From Choristoneura fumiferana (lineage: Eukaryota > Arthropoda > Insecta > Lepidoptera > Tortricidae), in assembly GCF_025370935.1 (NCBI RefSeq), contig NC_133476.1, positions 21,969,813 through 22,033,812 on the forward strand: a stretch of DNA of 64,000 nucleotides. Direction: 5' to 3'. A program made the translations under genes and the position numbers. Below are positions 58,490 to 64,000 of the stretch, in pieces; position 1 is the first letter of the stretch, and each line of letters starts with the position of its first letter. The notes beneath the pieces were generated by a model, which saw only the letters and a program-made list of their open reading frames with translations, did not search any database and was not told where the DNA came from.

Positions 58490-59113
58490 AGGGTTCCGTA
58501 GCCAAAATGGCAAAAACGGAAGCCCTAGTTTCGCCATGTCTGTCTGTCTGTCTGTCTGTCCGTCCGCGGCTTTGCTCAGGGACTATCAATGCTAGAACGC
58601 TGTAATTTTGCACGAATGTATAATGTAAACTATGCCGACAAAATGGCACAATAAAATTTAAAAAAAAAAATTTTTTTTAGAGTACACGTAAGGCGGACGT
58701 GATTTTTTTTTCTCATCTAACCTTGTAGTGTAAGGAAGGAAGGTATCCTTTAGGCGTGCCAGGACAGATTCGTATTAACGTTGGATAGGTCTTTTAAAAC
58801 CATTAGGGAGTCGCTAAGACGATTCAGTGATTTGCTTGCAAAATATTCAACTTTAAGGTGCAAAATTTGAAAAAATTCGGGATGGTAGTAACGTAGTAAG
58901 TATATCAAACATACAAGGAAAACTATAACGGCTTAGCTTTCTTGAGAATTATTAGTAGTTTAAGAGTAAATAGCAGCCTAAGATATTAAATATACCTAAA
59001 CTTGGAATATTCCGTGCAAAATACGAAATCCTTAGAAAAATATTGCTTAATTTTTTCCTAATAGCTACGGAACCCTATTTCGGGCGTGTCCGAGACGCTC
59101 TTGGCCAGTTTTT
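58490..59113 (-). repeat. Interspersed repeat E, inverted copy
   Basis: It reads from GGGTTCCGTAGCCAAAATGG through a (GTCT)n tract to GAGACGCTCTTGGCCAG. It is the inverse of 59195-59831 and of 24556-25068. Confidence 0.8.
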
Positions 59114-59194
59114 TTGTTCTTTGTTGCAAGTAAATTGCTGAACTCGTTTTACGGTTCTATTAAATAGATGTTACTAGGTAGGTAGAAATAAGAG

Positions 59195-59831
59195 TCAAAA
59201 ACTGGCCAAGAGCGTGTCGGACACACCCAAAATAGGATTCCAGACATTAAGTAATATTTTATAAGGATTTCGTATTTTATACGGAATCTTCCAAGTTTAG
59301 GTATATATTATACCTTAGGCTGCTATTTACTCATAAACTACTAATAATTCACAAGCAAACTTAGCCGTTATAGTTTTTCTTGAAAGTTTGTTATATTTAC
59401 TACCATCCTGAATTTTTTCAAATTTTTCCACCCACCGGTTTAGATTTTAGAGGGGGGGGGGACGCTCGATTTTAATGAAAATTTGCACTTTAAAGTTAAA
59501 TATTTCGCAAACAAATCACTGAATCGAAAAATCGTCTTAGGAAACCCCTAATGGTTTTAAAAGACCTATTCAACACTCACACTATAGGGTTGGATGAGAA
59601 AAAAAAAATCACCCCCCCTTTACGTCTATGGGAGGTACCCTAAAAAAAATTTTTTTTGAATTTTTAATTGTACCATTTTGTCGGCATAGTTTACCTTCAT
59701 ATCCGTGCAAAATTACAGCTTTCTAGCATTGATAGTCCCTGAGCAAAGCCGCGGACGGACAGACAGACAGACAGACATGGCGAAACTATAAGGGTTCCGT
59801 TTTTGCCATTTTGGCTCCAGAACCCTAAAAA
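59195..59831 (+). repeat. Interspersed repeat E, direct copy
   Basis: It runs from ACTGGCCAAGAGCGTGTCGG to GGCTCCAGAACCCTAAA. With 58490-59113 it makes an inverted repeat with arms of over 600 bp and an 81-bp spacer. It includes a G9 run at about 59453. Confidence 0.8.
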
Positions 59832-60492
59832 TGGTACGAGGTACAATACGGCCTTTATTATTTTCCTAAATTGATCAAAACATAGCAATAACAACATTCA
59901 GATATAATGAGTCATTATAATAATAATAACCAGTAGCGACGTTAGCAGCCGTTTGTTTTCGCTGTTGTGGCAGCGCGGTGCTACAGTAGCTTAATTAAAA
60001 CTTGTACCTTGTACCCTTTTGTGCCAAAACAGAGTGTTATTAAGTAAATAGTTTGTTGATATGTCGCGCCGCGTCGAGGCCGCGGTGTCGCAGCAATTAG
60101 GACTATTAGGTATCCGCCGGAAGCGTCTGGTTTTCCTCGCCTTGTTAGCGGGATGATGGCCTCTCGGACACCCGATAAGCATCGAGGAGGCTATAGGAGG
60201 AAAATGATAATAAATGTCCAGCGCGCGCTGAAGGTTCCAAAATCAGTAGTAGCACTATTTTTTTTACTGTGAATGTCTCCGGGATGCGGCAAAAGATATT
60301 TTGATTATGAATACGCATTTATCTTTTACCCATTTGCAGTAGTCCGATTGACTTGAAATTTGGTTCTATTTTATATATATCAATAACTCGATAAATGTTG
60401 ATTGATACAAGCGTTAGGTACTCTAACAAGTAAGCTAAGATTTTTTAGTTTAGTTCATTCAATTGCCATTGGTCTCAAAAACAACAATGTTT

Positions 60493-60712
60493 CATCATCA
60501 TCATCATTCCAGCCTATATACGTCCCACTGCAGGGCAGAGGCCTCCTCTCAGAACAAGAGGGCTTGGGCCATAAGTTCCCACGCGGGCCCAGTGCGGATT
60601 GGGAACTTCACACGCACCATTGAATTGCTTCGCAGGTTTGTGCAGGTTTCCTCACGATGTTTTTCTTCACCGCAAAGCTCGTGGTAAATTTCAAATGTAA
60701 TTCCGCACATGA
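60493..60712 (-). repeat. SINE family A, head lost
   Basis: An ATC repeat and CCAGCCTATATACGTCCCAC through to AATTTCAAATGTAATTCCGC match the 7748-8055 copy closely. It stops before the tRNA-like head. Confidence 0.85.
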
Positions 60713-62358
60713 ACAATGAACAATGTTTAATATTATTTTTTTTTTTCATAAAATAGGCGAATTTAAGAGACTTATTTGATGGATTTTGATTTTAGTTGCG
60801 TTTTAAATTTGTTACTCTATTTAGAAGTTACCGGAATTATAGCTACATAACCATAGTTGACATGGCGTTAAAAACTACTTTTTTCGTTGCCCATCACAAT
60901 TATTTTAAAAAAACGTAGTGTCTTCTGTCACCTGGCAGTGTTAGAATTAGGCGGATTAGTTATAATAATATATAACGTTTATTTACGATGAAAGTCAAAC
61001 AAATGTCAAATGTTATTTTGCATATACATATTCACAATCAATTAGTATTTTTTTACAAAAATGTTATAAAATAATTTAATAAAGCTATTCCTCGAAATGG
61101 TTTTGGAATTAGACCACATTGTAAAAAAAGAGATGAATACCAATTACGATCAACATAAAAGTTGTGTACAAAAATATATTTTTCGCAATAACTTAATCCA
61201 TTCATGGAAATACATCTATTTAACGTATAATTTAAAGTAGTGTTTGGCTGTCTCTGAACCTCCGGCTCGGTTATCTCTATGGTAATAATGATTGAGCTCA
61301 ACGATCATAGAAAGAAGTTTTCCCCTAATTCAATAATGGAGCAGTTTCCCTCCAATAATATTATTTCGGCCGAGATCGAACGCCGACTTCGGAGGCGTAA
61401 TTACATCAGGCGTAACTTCTGGCGCTCAAGTCAAACGGAGAAACTAAAGTAGTCGTTTTGTTTTATGGACTCCTTTCCCCTTTTATGATCGGTTGAAATT
61501 TATAGCTGCGTATTTATTTATTTTCCCACAAGACTAAGGTAAGTTGAATGTTATTTACCAGGTGTCTTAAAATTTATCAGAAATCTTTTAGAATGGAGTG
61601 GGATACCTACTTATGACGCAAAAAGATATTATTAATTCTGGTAGACAAATGTGTTCATATTGATCGGCGTTTAAAAATTTACAGCGTCATAGACGTAACA
61701 TTTTGAATCACAAAATCCGATGCAAAACCTTTACATGAGTGCTTCGTCAAGCTGACCCAAATTTTTGCTGGATTATTCTGGATTAATTTTAAAACGCTTT
61801 GTACCTATTACAATAAGCGGTACCCGACTTGTACCGTCCCGTTCATTGTCGCCACACAAATACATTCCGTGAAAGCTTGAAATACGTCACATCCAAAATT
61901 TTAAACAATCTTCCGCCTCTTCTGCTCCCCACCACGCGCTATGTTGATTGGCAATGTTGTATAGTAGGATATAAACATTTTATTGTACAACAAAAACATA
62001 CAAAACATACATAAAGAAGTAAAAAAATAATTTTACTGACAAATAAGATTATATGACATGTACAAAAACGAACTTTTCCTTTACAGAATTTCTAACAGTC
62101 AGCTCTTGTTGTGAAAGTGCTATATTTTTTGTGTCAAATAGGACACGTTTTTTATTAATATTTTGGCAGCACCTGAAAATCAGCGCTGTGCTTTCGTACC
62201 TCAGCATTGCTGAGTTGTCAGCCTTTTCGGCACTAAATTATATTATTATTATTTATAATGCACAGGCAGCTTATAGCTGATGCGTGCATATAATAGTTTA
62301 CTTGTGTAATTTAGTTGAGTTATTCTTAAGTAACATTTTATTTCCTTCTTTAAGCCCT

Positions 62359-62607
62359 CGGTTGTTTTATGCTATAAACGCTGCGTTAAACGCAAGGCGT
62401 TTGACGCGCATCTAATCTAACCAACCACAATCCACGCAAGCTAATTACCTAACATAACTTTGCCGCTGCGTTCACCGCGTGCATTCACTTACATGCTTTG
62501 CGAATGTAATGACAATGTTTGGTAATTAAATTATCTGATGCAAATTGACGTGCGTCAAAGGATTGCGCTTCCCGCAGCGTTTATGCATATATCGCATAAA
62601 ACAACCG
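62359..62607. mobile_element. Foldback MITE, terminus CGGTTGTTTTATGC
   Basis: The left end CGGTTGTTTTATGC, then AACGCTGCG, pairs with CGCAGCGTTTATGC and GCATAAAACAACCG at the right end. Inner GACGCGCAT/GACGTGCGTC text adds weaker symmetry. Confidence 0.8.
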
Positions 62608-63637
62608 AACGCTTTATTGTATTATATTAAAGTATTGTCTTAGCATCTAATTTTGATGCTCAACAAGTCCATTACAGAGCAACCCATTCACGTATTCGTC
62701 GAGTCGTTAATGTTCATGGAGTGCGCCGAAGGCTGCGTCGCCGAACATTTTCCTTCTTCCGAGTGTAAACAAAAACATCACAAGCACATCAGTCAATATT
62801 GCTTGACTCACATTTCCTATTGTCGAGAAAATGTTGTGAATAGCTTATTACATTTTATGAAGGCAAAGATTGCCGTTCTTTACGACCATGCGAAATTGAA
62901 TTGAGATCTCAAGGAAAAGTGTGCGTCTTTAGTGTGAAATAAGCGTTTTAAATTAAAACTGATAATAAAAATAGATTTGTTAGACACTTTTAGTACTCAG
63001 AATGGCAATAACGGAACTCTATGATTTCACTGTCTATCTATATTTGTCCACCCGTTAGTGGTAGAACAAAGTTTAGTGAAAAAATATTTTCGTAGTAAAA
63101 TTTTGTTCAATTCACATTTTTCATAATTTGATATTGGTCGATAACTGCTATTATTTCTCATCTATGTATACACTAACCTGTGTATACAGTAAAAAACAAA
63201 ATATTGACTCTCCTTATAAAATGGCCCTCTATTTTTGTTCTTCAGTAAAGTTAACGCATAGCTAGACTTATGTAGCTAGTTGTGCCTGAAAAAAAGACTC
63301 GCCCCTAGAGTTAAAAATAAAATTCGAGCCGTAATGAGATGATCGCAGTTATGCGGGCGGCGGACAGGTACGGTCGGCGGCGCGGTGCCCCACCGCACAA
63401 GCCATTTACATCAGTAACACAACTAGATAGAGTTGCACCATTTAACATTTCTTTGTCGCTTGGGGTACGTATCGACGGTGGCTGATACCGGCTCCTTATT
63501 GTGATAATATCCGGCACTCACACTGATGCACGCGTCATTAACACATCGGTAGAGGACGCTTACATGGTCTGGTTACAAACGACAGACAACTGACATTGCA
63601 TAAGTAATTTACTTTTAATAATAAAAAAAACAGCAAA

Positions 63638-63760
63638 GTTCCAGTCGGACTCACGTAGCGAGGGTTTCGTATAAATTCGTAGGTGTCTCTTTGAATATCC
63701 ATTGCTAGATAGTAGAGCTAGTAAGTAAGTAGAGTCTTCTAAGCGCCCACTAGGTGTGTA
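63638..63760 (+). repeat. Start of a repeat E-related element ('GTCGGACTCACG')
   Basis: AGTTCCAGTCGGACTCACGT and AGCGAGGGTTTCGTATAAAT are decayed forms of the 5' block also seen at 51033-51100. The end runs out near the window edge. Confidence 0.5.
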
Positions 63761-64000
63761 ACCATTTTAGATGGTTGCTGACATAGACCGATAGACATCA
63801 AAAAATAAGATTTTCAGATTAAAACTAATATCTTCATAACAAATTTCAAGTTTCTAGGATAACCGATGGTACACAGGTTTTTCAGTTACGGCAATTTGTA
63901 TGCAATAGGCACGGCAATCTTTTAATTGTGTTAACAGGAAAGTTTGATTTCTTCACTGCTTCGAGGGGTAGCAGACGATTTGGTACCCAGAAAATGGTCT

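Larger units (their letters stand above)
45791..64000. other. About 18 kb without recognised coding exons (possible first intron)
   Basis: Apart from the listed repeats, the sequence is AT-rich with GC-richer islands (46250-46320, 46790-46880, 51665-51715, 54610-54710, 55050-55210, 55740-55800, 57640-57730, 63340-63400) that match no repeat in this window. These could be conserved regulatory blocks, but that needs comparison. The stretches 49080-50040, 50780-51030, 55220-56560, 57260-58470 and 60760-62350 show nothing I recognise. Confidence 0.5.

Overview
This is about 64 kb of insect nuclear DNA, almost certainly from a moth or butterfly (Lepidoptera). The reasons are short exons split by GT-AG introns, AT-rich spacers crowded with short palindromic transposons, tRNA-derived SINEs ending in ATC/GAT repeats, and LINE 3' ends of a type I know from lepidopteran genomes. 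There is no sign of bacterial gene organisation, CRISPR or operons. The species cannot be told from the sequence.

Two protein-coding genes can be reconstructed exon by exon. On the + strand (3610-9537) lies a seven-coding-exon homologue of human C11orf54/PTD012, a DUF1907 zinc-dependent ester hydrolase. An upstream exon can add an in-frame hydrophobic N-terminus. On the - strand (21425-14856) lies a six-exon E3 ubiquitin ligase of the RNF34/RFFL (CARP, rififylin) family, with a FYVE-like zinc finger, two SAP-like helices and a C-terminal RING. The two genes converge tail to tail over a repeat-filled spacer of about 5.3 kb. The ligase gene shows a one-base reading-frame break in a GC-rich exon, most simply an assembly error.

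One tRNA-Ser(UGA) gene sits at 27309-27390. From 27.4 to 45.5 kb I see only repeats and unassigned AT-rich DNA with a few GC-rich islands. At about 45.5-45.79 kb a GC-rich block ends in a strong splice donor and carries a tiny upstream ORF. It looks like the non-coding first exon of a gene whose remaining exons lie beyond the window, so 45.8-64 kb would be its first intron.

The rest is a dense, nested transposon landscape. It holds several unrelated foldback MITE families (some flanked by TTA, TTAA or TA), two tRNA-derived SINE families, LINE C-terminal remnants, and several recurrent 'gggttccgt'-type repeats. The best observations are the N-terminal splicing switch of the hydrolase, the frame break in the ligase, MITEs abutting exons and supplying processing signals, elements nested in elements, and a perfect 60-bp-arm hairpin. 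I found no convincing new multi-gene system.
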